A program made the translations under genes and the position numbers. The notes under the pieces are model-generated. The model saw nothing but the letters and a program-made list of their open reading frames with translations. It had not been told where the DNA came from and did no database searches. This document shows positions 1 through 9,107 of a DNA stretch of 10,000 nt, in pieces (the first letter of the stretch is position 1; each line of letters begins with the position of its first letter). Source of the stretch: Peribacillus asahii (GTDB taxonomy: Bacteria > Bacillota > Bacilli > Bacillales > DSM-1321); contig NZ_CP026095.1 of the NCBI RefSeq assembly GCF_004006295.1, positions 15,001-25,000 of the forward strand, in the 5' to 3' direction.

Positions 1-604
1 ATGGTAGTAGAAAGCCTTGATGTGTAAGAGTTAGTGTTTCGAATTGTTTGGAAGAATGGATAGGGGAATTCATTTGCATTTCTGGAATTTCCTTCAGTAG
101 TGTTTCCATTGTAAATTTTTCCCCTTCTAACTGTTTGATATTAAAAATTTTTTCAGCTAAACAAGTGATTAATCCATTTTTTTGTACTTTTACTTCATCC
201 TTCAAAAACTCATATTGTTGCTTTTTTCTTTTTCTTGTTGTGACCCCATGAGCAAGCAAGGAAGTCGATTCAGGGTAATTAGGGTCTACGGTAAGTAAAC
301 ATGCTTTTAAAAGCTGTACAAACCCGTAGAACGTTAAAGTAGGCTGTATAGAGAGTGGAGCAATACTTGCTTGTTCATAGTATGTTTTTGCGTGTTCTAG
401 ATAATATATAAACGGGTAGCAATTTTCATAGCTCTTTTGTTCTGCATTTGGAATATGTAGTTGAGTATAATGTTTTCTTAAAAATAGTTGAGAAGAAGAT
501 GCTGAAAAAAAAGGCAAAAGGGAATCAAAATAACCAGTGTTTATAAACAAAGATAACAGCTCCTTTGAATTTTTTAAATTAATAGAAAAATCAAACTTTT
601 CCAT
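1..604 (-). CDS. yaaC: YaaC-like protein, N-terminal part (runs off the left edge)
   Basis: Read on the minus strand from ATG at 604-602, the frame stays open to the window edge, giving about 201 codons. The product starts MEKFDFSINLKNSKELL and contains stretches such as YYLEHAKTYYEQASIAPLS and LTFYGFVQLLKACLLTVDP. This is the pattern I associate with the YaaC-like family, a conserved Bacillus protein of unknown function usually a little over 300 residues, so roughly one third is missing. The visible part has no signal peptide, no membrane helix and no catalytic motif I recognise. An in-frame TAA lies six codons upstream of the ATG (CGA, GAA, CAA, TGT and TAC lie between), so the start cannot be moved far. 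No good Shine-Dalgarno sequence precedes it; only a purine-rich AAGAACGA is present. The gene is divergent from guaB across 68 bp, the arrangement recalled for B. subtilis yaaC–guaB. Function is unknown and none is inferred. Confidence 0.8.
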   Translation of the reverse strand, partial: MEKFDFSINLKNSKELLSLFINTGYFDSLLPFFSASSSQLFLRKHYTQLHIPNAEQKSYENCYPFIYYLEHAKTYYEQASIAPLSIQPTLTFYGFVQLLKACLLTVDPNYPESTSLLAHGVTTRKRKKQQYEFLKDEVKVQKNGLITCLAEKIFNIKQLEGEKFTMETLLKEIPEMQMNSPIHSSKQFETLTLTHQGFLLP

Positions 605-610
605 TCGTTC

Positions 611-639
611 TTGACAGTATTATGCCCAGTTGATAACCT
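611..639 (+). promoter_or_regulatory. candidate guaB promoter
   Basis: A perfect TTGACA (611-616) is followed after 17 bases by TAACCT (634-639). TAACCT keeps the first, second and last bases of the -10 consensus. Transcription would then start near 646, giving a leader of under 30 bases that includes the AGGAGG ribosome binding site at 659-664. The -10 box is weak, so this is a reasonable but unproven SigA promoter. The 68-bp gap must also serve the divergent yaaC, for which only a poor TTATTT-N17-CATAAT match is seen on the minus strand. Confidence 0.45.
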
Positions 640-657
640 ACAAATAATATTTTTTAG

Positions 658-2139
<1,482 letters not shown>

Positions 2140-2197
2140 GGTAAAACCTCCCTTGGTAGAGGTCTTACTACCTGCTAAAGATGGAATAAAAATTACC

Positions 2198-2240
2198 AAA
2201 AAAATAGGTATCGTCTTTCATGACTCTACCTATTTTTTTT
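2198..2240 (+). terminator. rho-independent terminator of guaB
   Basis: The arms AAAAAAATAGGTA (2198-2210) and TACCTATTTTTTT (2227-2239) are perfect complements around a 16-base loop. The loop can close further through GTC/GAC pairs. The 3' arm merges into a long T run (2232-2240). The stem is A/U-rich at its base, so an A-tract/U-tract hairpin of this kind could work on both strands, but only guaB ends nearby. Confidence 0.85.
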
Positions 2241-2273
2241 GTTTTTTCTATGATAAACTAAAAAAAGTGTGTG

Positions 2274-2296
2274 AGGCAGACCAGAAATAGCTGCCT
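2274..2296 (+). repeat. inverted repeat in the dacA leader
   Basis: AGGCAG (2274-2279) and CTGCCT (2291-2296) are perfect 6-bp complements separated by 11 bases, 37 bases upstream of the dacA start codon. The right arm touches a possible -10 box, TATTAT (2296-2301). Spaced 17 bases before that is GAGGCA (2273-2278), a poor -35 match inside the left arm. It could be a small RNA hairpin, an operator or chance. Confidence 0.3.
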
Positions 2297-2332
2297 ATTA
2301 TTAAAAAGCTTACAAGGTGGAGGTATTGGAAA

Positions 2333-3658
2333 TTGAAAAGAATCAGCAAGATGACCCTGATGTTCATGACCGTTTTTGTTCTCGCATTGTCACAATTTGC
2401 TTATCAACCGGGGAAAGCTCAAGCTGAATCTGATAATTTAGGCTTAAAAGCAGAAGCAGCGATTATCATTGATGGTGAAACCGGGCAAATTATATATGAA
2501 AAAAATGCCGAAAAAGTTTTAGGTATTGCTTCAATGTCTAAAATGATGACAGAATATATCGTGTTAGAAGCGATTCATAATAAAAAAATTTCTTGGGATA
2601 CAAAAGTTCAAATAAATGAGTATGTACATAAACTATCCAAGGCGCCGAATTTGTCGAATGTAGGCTTAACACAAGGTGAAGAGTATACAGTCGAAGAATT
2701 ATATGGTGCGATGGCTGTATACTCTGGTAACGCTGCAACAGTAGCTCTGGCTGAAAAAATTGCTGGTAGCGAGAAGAAATTTGTTCAACTACTGAATAAA
2801 AAAGCGAAAGAACTAGGTTTAAAAAACTATAAATTTGTAAATTCTACTGGACTTAATAATTCTGATTTACTAGGAAATCATCCGTCTGGCGATGCAAATG
2901 AAGAAAATGTAATGACAGCGCAGGATGTAGCTTTACTAGCCTATCGGTTAATTAATGATTATCCAGAAGCGCTAGATTACTCAAGTATCTCTAAATTGAA
3001 ATTTCGTGATGGTAGAGAATATCCAAACTTTAATTGGATGTTGCCGGGTTTAATCTTTGAATATGATGGTGTTGATGGTTTAAAAACAGGTTCAACAGAT
3101 TTTGCCGGGTACGCTCATACTGGAACGGCTGTTCGTGATGGGCAACGTTATATTACAGTGGTTATGAAATCAACATCTAAAGACGAGCGTTTTAGAGATA
3201 GTATTAAATTAATGGACTACGCTTTTGATCAGTTTAATAAAGAAGAAATTCTTCCTGCACACTATCAGGTCAAAGGGCATAAGTCACTTGATGTTGTGAA
3301 AGGAAAAGAAGACGTAGTTAATATTGAAACAAAAGAAGCACTAGATTTAGTTGTAGAAGATGATTACAAAGATCATGTTAAAACGAAACTCGTTATTGAT
3401 AAAAGTAAGTTAAATGAAGAGGGTCAATTAACAGCGCCGATTAAAAAAGGTGAAAAGCTTGGTTATATTACTGTTCAAGTAGGAGCAGAATCATATGGTT
3501 CAATCACGAATCCAGAAGTTAAAGCGGTTAAGGTAGACGTTGTAGCTGCTGAGTCAGTGGAAAAAGCGAATTGGTTTGTTCTTTCTATGCGTGCAGTAGG
3601 TGGATTCTTCGCTGATATTTGGTCAAGTGCTGCTTCTACTGTTAAAGGATGGTTTTAA
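2333..3658 (+). CDS. dacA: D-alanyl-D-alanine carboxypeptidase (penicillin-binding protein 5 type)
   Basis: Removes the terminal D-Ala from peptidoglycan stem pentapeptides at the outer face of the membrane and so limits cross-linking. The 441-residue precursor has a signal peptide: basic MKRISK, a hydrophobic stretch at about 8-24, and a likely cut after AQA (residue 31). The serine-type peptidase S11 active site is complete: SMSK with nucleophile S67 and K70, SGN at 131-133, and KTG at 251-253. A beta-rich PBP5 C-terminal domain follows at about 280-390. The last 25 or so residues (SMRAVGGFFADIW then SSAASTVKGWF) form an amphipathic membrane anchor, as in DacA. The start is TTG at 2333, 9 bases after the site AAGGTGGAGG (2314-2323); the alternative ATG at codon 7 would remove the basic N-terminus. 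It is transcribed apart from guaB because a terminator intervenes. No terminator is seen before the serS leader. The identity is secure. Confidence 0.96.
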   Translation: MKRISKMTLMFMTVFVLALSQFAYQPGKAQAESDNLGLKAEAAIIIDGETGQIIYEKNAEKVLGIASMSKMMTEYIVLEAIHNKKISWDTKVQINEYVHKLSKAPNLSNVGLTQGEEYTVEELYGAMAVYSGNAATVALAEKIAGSEKKFVQLLNKKAKELGLKNYKFVNSTGLNNSDLLGNHPSGDANEENVMTAQDVALLAYRLINDYPEALDYSSISKLKFRDGREYPNFNWMLPGLIFEYDGVDGLKTGSTDFAGYAHTGTAVRDGQRYITVVMKSTSKDERFRDSIKLMDYAFDQFNKEEILPAHYQVKGHKSLDVVKGKEDVVNIETKEALDLVVEDDYKDHVKTKLVIDKSKLNEEGQLTAPIKKGEKLGYITVQVGAESYGSITNPEVKAVKVDVVAAESVEKANWFVLSMRAVGGFFADIWSSAASTVKGWF

Positions 3659-3679
3659 TAGAATTCGCGTATAAAACGG

Positions 3680-3708
3680 TTGCAACTTGCAAATAATTGT
3701 AGTACATT
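3680..3708 (+). promoter_or_regulatory. candidate serS promoter upstream of the T-box leader
   Basis: TTGCAA (3680-3685), a 17-base spacer and TACATT (3703-3708) make a moderate SigA-type promoter just before the T-box RNA begins. Transcription from it would start near 3715, shortly before Stem I. A second TTGCAA follows at once (3687-3692), so the choice of -35 is not certain. Read-through from dacA is also possible, because no terminator is visible between 3659 and 3680. Confidence 0.45.
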
Positions 3709-3721
3709 ATGGAAAAACAAT

Positions 3722-3966
3722 TTGATTTATAAAGCTATGACAGGAAATAGTAACAAGAGAAGCTTGCTGTAGAGAGCCGATGGTTGGTGAAAATCGGTGT
3801 AAGCATCTTGTGAATCCATCCTTGAGTAAAGAACGGAACACCTTTTAGGTTAGTAAGTACTTTCGGTTCAAGCCGTTATCTTGACAAGTGGAAGACAAAT
3901 ATTGTCTTCAACTAGGGTGGCAACGCGGGTTAACTCTCGTCCCTTTTATAGGGACGGGAGTTTTTT
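3722..3966 (+). promoter_or_regulatory. serine T-box riboswitch (leader of serS)
   Basis: A tRNA-sensing leader that lets transcription continue when uncharged tRNA-Ser accumulates. Stem I shows the specifier-loop pair AGTAA (near 3750) and GTGAA, followed by codon TCC at 3815-3817 (Ser) and a purine. It also shows the AGAGAG segment and the CCGAT/ATCGG distal stem. Stem III is the hairpin GAAGACAA-ATA-TTGTCTTC (3891-3909). The conserved T-box AGGGTGGCAACGCGGG lies at 3914-3929, with TGGC as the bulge that pairs with the tRNA acceptor end. The antiterminator competes with the terminator listed separately. The UCC specifier predicts sensing of the tRNA-Ser with anticodon GGA. The tRNA gene at 5471 has anticodon UGA and is therefore not the predicted ligand. 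Confidence 0.93.
3932..3966 (+). terminator. T-box-controlled terminator
   Basis: AACTCTCGTCCC (3932-3943) pairs with GGGACGGGAGTT (3951-3962), 12 bp with one G·U pair. The loop is TTTTATA and the hairpin is followed by T residues to 3966. The 5' arm overlaps the sequence needed for the antiterminator, so this is the OFF state of the T-box switch rather than an ordinary gene end. Confidence 0.92.
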
Positions 3967-3996
3967 GCGTTCATAAGCTATAAGCTATATAAATAG

Positions 3997-5289
<1,293 letters not shown>

Positions 5290-5296
5290 TTTGAAA

Positions 5297-5336
5297 GAAA
5301 GGGGACTTATCTGTCAAAGGTAATGTCCCTCTTTTT
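5297..5336 (+). terminator. rho-independent terminator of serS
   Basis: GGGACTTATC (5302-5311) pairs with GGTAA-T-GTCCC (5319-5329), 10 bp with one bulged T and one G·U pair. An A/G-rich run precedes it and CTTTTT (5331-5336) follows. It starts within about ten bases of the serS stop codon. Confidence 0.8.
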
Positions 5337-5426
5337 AAATGATGTATTAACGAATGTTGCTGCTGAAGTGACTTTCCTTTTATTTCATTGATAATCTTTC
5401 TTATGCTAAAAAAAGTGGTCGAGATG

Positions 5427-5455
5427 TTGACATTCTTTTTGAATCATTGTACTAT
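5427..5455 (+). promoter_or_regulatory. promoter of the tRNA-Ser gene
   Basis: A perfect -35 TTGACA (5427-5432), exactly 17 bases, then TACTAT (5450-5455). Transcription would begin near 5462, leaving only about 9 bases before the mature tRNA. This is the best promoter match in the window, as expected for a stable RNA gene. Confidence 0.8.
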
Positions 5456-5470
5456 ATTAACTGTCAACAC

Positions 5471-5563
5471 GGAGGTATACCCAAGTCTGGCTGAAGGGAT
5501 CGGTCTTGAAAACCGACAGGGGGGTCAAACCCCGCGGGGGTTCGAATCCCTCTACCTCCTCCA
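5471..5563 (+). tRNA. tRNA-Ser (anticodon UGA)
   Basis: A 93-base class II tRNA with a long variable arm. The acceptor stem GGAGGTA (5471-5477) pairs perfectly with TACCTCC (5553-5559). The anticodon stem TCGGT/ACCGA encloses loop CTTGAAA, with anticodon TGA at 5507-5509 reading UCA (and probably other UCN codons by wobble). The variable arm pairs G-rich and CCCC segments around TCAAA. The T arm is GGGGG-TTCGAAT-CCCTC. CCA (5561-5563) is encoded. The discriminator base at 5560 is T, whereas bacterial serine tRNAs usually carry G there. It has its own promoter and a terminator near 5611-5640. Its neighbour serS charges it, though the serS T-box specifies a different isoacceptor. Confidence 0.97.
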
Positions 5564-5610
5564 TTTATTTTTTAATCACACTTGCATGCATAAATATGGA
5601 ATCGTATGAA

Positions 5611-5640
5611 AATCCGTTACATTACGTAACGGATTCTTTT
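5611..5640. terminator. two-way terminator between tRNA-Ser and the isochorismatase-family gene
   Basis: AATCCGTTAC (5611-5620) and GTAACGGATT (5626-5635) form a perfect 10-bp stem around ATTAC. On the plus strand it is followed by CTTTT and would end the tRNA transcript. On the minus strand the stem is followed by TTCAT and lies just after the stop codon of the gene ending at 5639, so it probably ends both converging transcripts. The U tract is better on the plus strand. Confidence 0.8.
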
Positions 5641-6181
5641 ATTGGAGAAAAGATGAAATAAGAGAGCTTTTAGCTGTACTTGCTTTTAATACTTGATTCA
5701 TCATCGTTAAAGCATATTGATTGTCCTGTATATCGGCAGAGGCAATTGCGTTCTCTGGTGCCCAGATTTTATATTCACGCATATAAGCGTCGTTGGCAGT
5801 GAAAAGGACGCAGATATTCCCTGCAATTCCAGTTAAAATTAAAGTATCGACTTTTAATTGGTGTAATAAAGTTTGAAGAGCTGTACCGTAAAAAGCAGAA
5901 TGTTTTGGTTTAATTAAAAAGTAATCATCATTTGTTGGCTTAATTTGTTCAATGATGTCTGTATTTTGTTCATGTTGACAAGTGGCGATAATTTTTTCAA
6001 AGTCAGCTTGCCATAAATTGTAGTGATCATTGATGTAGATGATGGGAGCCCCTTGTTTTTTTATGGTTTCTTTAATATGTAAAATCGGTTTAACAATAGA
6101 TTTAGTATGCTTAAGCAGTAAATCGCCATGAGCAAATTTAAAATCATTAATCATATCAATAATAATTAGGGCGCATTTCAT
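5639..6181 (-). CDS. yaaI: isochorismatase-family cysteine hydrolase (YaaI-like)
   Basis: A 180-residue cytosolic member of the isochorismatase/nicotinamidase superfamily. The fold's catalytic triad is visible: D9 in LIIIDMINDF, K93 in KPKHSAFYGT, and C124 in GIAGNICVLFTA, the last preceded by the family's usual turn that carries the cis peptide. These enzymes hydrolyse C–N or vinyl-ether bonds of small molecules (amides, carbamoyl compounds, isochorismate). The substrate here cannot be read from sequence, so the old label 'isochorismatase' should not be taken literally. The ATG at 6181 follows AAGGAGAA at about 6188-6195 on the minus strand. A possible -10 TATAAT lies at 6216-6211 (minus) without a clear -35. 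The gene is divergent from tadA across 133 bp, and the place and strand match B. subtilis yaaI as I recall it. The symbol is by position and family. Confidence 0.85.
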   Translation of the reverse strand: MKCALIIIDMINDFKFAHGDLLLKHTKSIVKPILHIKETIKKQGAPIIYINDHYNLWQADFEKIIATCQHEQNTDIIEQIKPTNDDYFLIKPKHSAFYGTALQTLLHQLKVDTLILTGIAGNICVLFTANDAYMREYKIWAPENAIASADIQDNQYALTMMNQVLKASTAKSSLISSFLQ

Positions 6182-6314
6182 AAATATTCTCCTTTTTTAA
6201 GTTTGCATCCATTATAGATAGTGCGATACGATGTCCTATATGTGAGGATAATGTGTGTTTACTCTTTATAGTTAGCTCGATAGCGTCTCTTTACTCCTAT
6301 AAAAGGGGGGATAG

Positions 6315-6827
<513 letters not shown>

Positions 6828-6833
6828 TAAATA

Positions 6834-6862
6834 TTGCTTTTTTAAAATATAATCGGTATAAT
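6834..6862 (+). promoter_or_regulatory. promoter of the SRP RNA gene
   Basis: TTGCTT (6834-6839), 17 bases, then a perfect TATAAT (6857-6862). Transcription would start near 6869, about 36 bases before the mature RNA. That agrees with a precursor later trimmed at its 5' end. A 6-bp hairpin, GTACCT/AGGTAC (6870-6886), lies at the very start of that precursor. Confidence 0.8.
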
Positions 6863-6905
6863 AAATCATGTACCTAGATGAGGTACACTAATTATTGGTA
6901 TCATA

Positions 6906-7177
6906 TTTGCCGTGCTAGGTGGGGAGGTAGCGGTGCCCTGAACTCGCAATCCGCTCTAGCGAGACGGAATCCCTTCTCGAGGTTAGCGTACTGTAGGGTC
7001 TGCCTTAAGTAAGTGGTGTTGACGTCCGGGTCCTGCGCAATGGGTCTCCATGAACTATGTCAGGTCCGGAAGGAAGCAGCATTAAGTGGAAGTTCCCATG
7101 TGCCGCAGGGTTGCCTGGGCCGAGCTAACTGCTTAAGTAACGCTTATGGTTGTTAATCGACAGAAGGTGCACGGCAG
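6906..7177 (+). ncRNA. scr: signal recognition particle RNA (large Bacillus type)
   Basis: RNA scaffold of the signal recognition particle, which binds Ffh and targets ribosomes making membrane or secreted proteins. The ends pair as GCCGTGC (6909-6915) with GCACGGC (7169-7175). The 5' Alu-like domain GGTGGGGAGGTAGCGGTGCC follows the closing helix. The S domain has the conserved helix 8 segment CAGGTCCGGAAGGAAGCAGC (7061-7080) with its GGAA tetraloop and Ffh-binding loop. At about 272 bases it matches the B. subtilis scRNA, which as known in that species is cut from a longer precursor by RNase III. The exact ends are by analogy and could be off by a few bases. It sits between tadA and dnaX, the usual place in Bacillus. 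Confidence 0.96.
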
Positions 7178-7194
7178 TTATTACATAATAAATC

Positions 7195-7222
7195 AACTCA
7201 TCCATTAAGGGTGAGTTTTTTT
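7195..7222 (+). terminator. rho-independent terminator of scr
   Basis: AACTCATCC (7195-7203) pairs over 9 bp, one of them U·G, with GGGTGAGTT (7209-7217) around the loop ATTAA. TTTTT follows. It closes the SRP RNA unit, so dnaX needs its own promoter. Confidence 0.9.
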
Positions 7223-7338
7223 GTATCAAGATAAGGAAGTATAAAATTTTTGATACGTTTTGTTGGCGTCATTGGCTCTATGATTTAACTAATCGCTTTG
7301 GAAGACAAAGAACGTATCTGCCAGCTGCTCATCTTACA

Positions 7339-7368
7339 TTGTAACGATGGAAATAAGTACGCTATAAT
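7339..7368 (+). promoter_or_regulatory. candidate dnaX promoter
   Basis: TTGTAA (7339-7344), 18 bases, then a perfect TATAAT (7363-7368). The predicted start near 7375 leaves a leader of about 28 bases that holds the ribosome binding site AAAGGAGGGAT. It lies downstream of the in-frame ATG at 7298, so that ATG would not be in this transcript. Confidence 0.6.
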
Positions 7369-7402
7369 TAAGAGAGATGGAGAAAATAAAGGAGGGATTA
7401 CC

Positions 7403-9091
7403 GTGGGATATCAAGCATTATATCGGGTGTGGCGACCACAACAATTTATTGATGTAGTCGGTCAGGAACATGTAACGAAAACGTTGCAAAACGCTCTCAT
7501 CGGGCAAAAAGTTTCCCACGCCTATTTATTTTCAGGACCGCGTGGTACAGGGAAAACGAGTGCGGCCAAAATCCTCGCGAAGGCTGTAAACTGTGAGCAT
7601 GCGCCAACAAGTGAACCTTGTAATGAATGTGCGACCTGCCGAGGTATTACTGACGGCTCCATATCGGATGTGATTGAAATTGATGCGGCTTCTAATAATG
7701 GGGTAGAAGAAATTCGAGATATTCGCGATAAAGTGAAGTATACCCCCAACGCAGTTACATACAAAGTGTATATCATCGATGAAGTACATATGCTATCACA
7801 AGGAGCTTTCAATGCTTTATTAAAAACATTAGAAGAGCCTCCTAGGCATGTCATCTTTATTTTAGCTACAACTGAGCCGCATAAAATTCCCCTAACGATA
7901 ATTTCTCGTTGTCAACGTTTTGATTTTAAACGTATTCAACCCCAAGATATCGTTGGTCGGATGTCGCAAATTGTGGGTGAAACAGGTGTGGCATGTAATG
8001 AGCAGGCTTTACATATTATTGCGAGAGCGGCTGAAGGCGGAATGCGTGATGCGCTAAGCTTGCTTGATCAGGCTATTTCGTTTAGTACAGATGAAGTAAC
8101 AGTAGAAGATGCTCTTACAGTGACGGGATCGGTATCACAAGCTTTTTTAAGTCGATTAGCGCGAGCTGTTTATGAGAGAGATGTGGCTGTTTCCCTTCAA
8201 GTTTTAGATGAACTATTAGCAATGGGAAAAGATCCGGCTCGTTTTATAGAAGATATTATTTTTTACTTCCGAGATATGTTATTATATCAATCAGCTCCAA
8301 GTTTAGCTGATACGTTTGAACGAGTATTGATTGATCCGCAGTTTAAAGAACTCGCGGGTATGATTTCTACAGACATGATTTATCAAATGATTGAAAGCTT
8401 TAATACAACACAGCAGGATATGAAGTGGACGAATCATCCACGTATCTTACTAGAAGTCGCGCTTGTAAAGTTGTGCAATGAACAGTCATCATCTCAAGTT
8501 GATAACGGACAAGTACAACAACTTCTTGCTAAAATAGAGGGCCTTGAGAAGCAAATTGAAGATCTTAAACAAAATGGATTAGCGATTTCTAATGTTGAAC
8601 GAGTAGCAACCAAACCAAAAGCACAAAGGACTACAAAAAAAGCATATAAGGCACCAGCAGGGAAAATTCATCAAATTTTAAAACATGCGACAAAACCTGA
8701 TTTACAAGCAGTAAAAAGTAAATGGGGCGAAGTTTTTGAACAACTGGGTCAACAGAATTTAAAGTCATTAGCGGCTTTATTGACAGAAGCAGAACCTGTT
8801 GCTGCCTCAGAAGGTGCATTTGTGGTAAAATTTAAATATGATATTCATTGCCAAATGGCCATGGAAAATAGCCGTTTAATCGAAATGCTTGCATCCATTA
8901 TGGAACAACTTACCGGTCGTCGTATGGAAATGGCAGGTGTGCCGGAGAGTCAATGGCAGCAATTGCGAGAAGAGTTTCTTTCTACGCAGCAACTCGATGG
9001 TCCAACCGAAACGGAATCAAAAGAAGAAGATCCTTTTATAGCAGAAGCCCGTAAATTAGTCGGGGATGATTTGCTAGAAATTAAAGAATAA
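7403..9091 (+). CDS. dnaX: DNA polymerase III subunits gamma and tau (clamp-loader ATPase)
   Basis: AAA+ subunit of the clamp loader, which opens and places the beta sliding clamp on primed DNA and ties the loader to the polymerase. The start is taken as GTG 7403: it follows AAAGGAGGGAT at 7388-7398, gives the standard N-terminus GYQALYRVWRPQ, and yields 562 residues, close to the roughly 563 of B. subtilis. Starting from ATG 7298 would add 35 unrelated residues upstream of the promoter. Numbered from GTG: Walker A GPRGTGKT (45-52), zinc cysteines C64, C73, C76 and C79, Walker B IIDEVH (124-129), the SRC motif with arginine finger (168-170), sensor 2 GGMRDA (212-217) and the collar domain up to about 360. 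A Lys/Gln-rich linker and a tau-specific C-terminal part (about 420-562) follow. An A7 run at codons 411-413 may allow a short form. It is probably cotranscribed with yaaK, 16 bases downstream. Confidence 0.97.
   Translation: MGYQALYRVWRPQQFIDVVGQEHVTKTLQNALIGQKVSHAYLFSGPRGTGKTSAAKILAKAVNCEHAPTSEPCNECATCRGITDGSISDVIEIDAASNNGVEEIRDIRDKVKYTPNAVTYKVYIIDEVHMLSQGAFNALLKTLEEPPRHVIFILATTEPHKIPLTIISRCQRFDFKRIQPQDIVGRMSQIVGETGVACNEQALHIIARAAEGGMRDALSLLDQAISFSTDEVTVEDALTVTGSVSQAFLSRLARAVYERDVAVSLQVLDELLAMGKDPARFIEDIIFYFRDMLLYQSAPSLADTFERVLIDPQFKELAGMISTDMIYQMIESFNTTQQDMKWTNHPRILLEVALVKLCNEQSSSQVDNGQVQQLLAKIEGLEKQIEDLKQNGLAISNVERVATKPKAQRTTKKAYKAPAGKIHQILKHATKPDLQAVKSKWGEVFEQLGQQNLKSLAALLTEAEPVAASEGAFVVKFKYDIHCQMAMENSRLIEMLASIMEQLTGRRMEMAGVPESQWQQLREEFLSTQQLDGPTETESKEEDPFIAEARKLVGDDLLEIKE
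8635..8649 (+). promoter_or_regulatory. candidate frameshift or slippage site in dnaX
   Basis: Seven A residues (8635-8641) lie in the phase ACA AAA AAA GCA, that is, the heptamer A_AAA_AAA. A -1 shift, or insertion of one extra A by the polymerase, continues as AGC ATA and then the stop TAA at 8647-8649. The result would be a protein of about 415 residues containing the ATPase and collar domains only. A weak SD-like AAAGGA lies 4 bases upstream; no strong downstream stem is obvious. This resembles the known gamma-producing sites of E. coli (A_AAA_AAG) and Thermus (A9 slippage), but activity here is inferred. Confidence 0.45.
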
Positions 9092-9107
9092 TTAGGAGGT
9101 ACGAACA

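Noticed and set aside
48..251. 67-codon open frame on the plus strand rich in Phe and Ser
   Set aside because: It lies opposite the yaaC reading frame, has no ribosome binding site and reads like an antisense shadow of an AT-rich gene.
3659..3700. Possible dacA terminator around GTTGCAAC
   Set aside because: The palindrome is only 8 bases with no loop and no T tract, and it overlaps the likely serS -35 box.
5519..5540. G-run/C-run stretch that might be a G-quadruplex or recombination site
   Set aside because: It is explained by the variable arm and T arm of the tRNA-Ser.
5388..5609. 73-codon open frame running through the tRNA-Ser gene
   Set aside because: It overlaps the tRNA and its promoter, and has no ribosome binding site or protein-like pattern.
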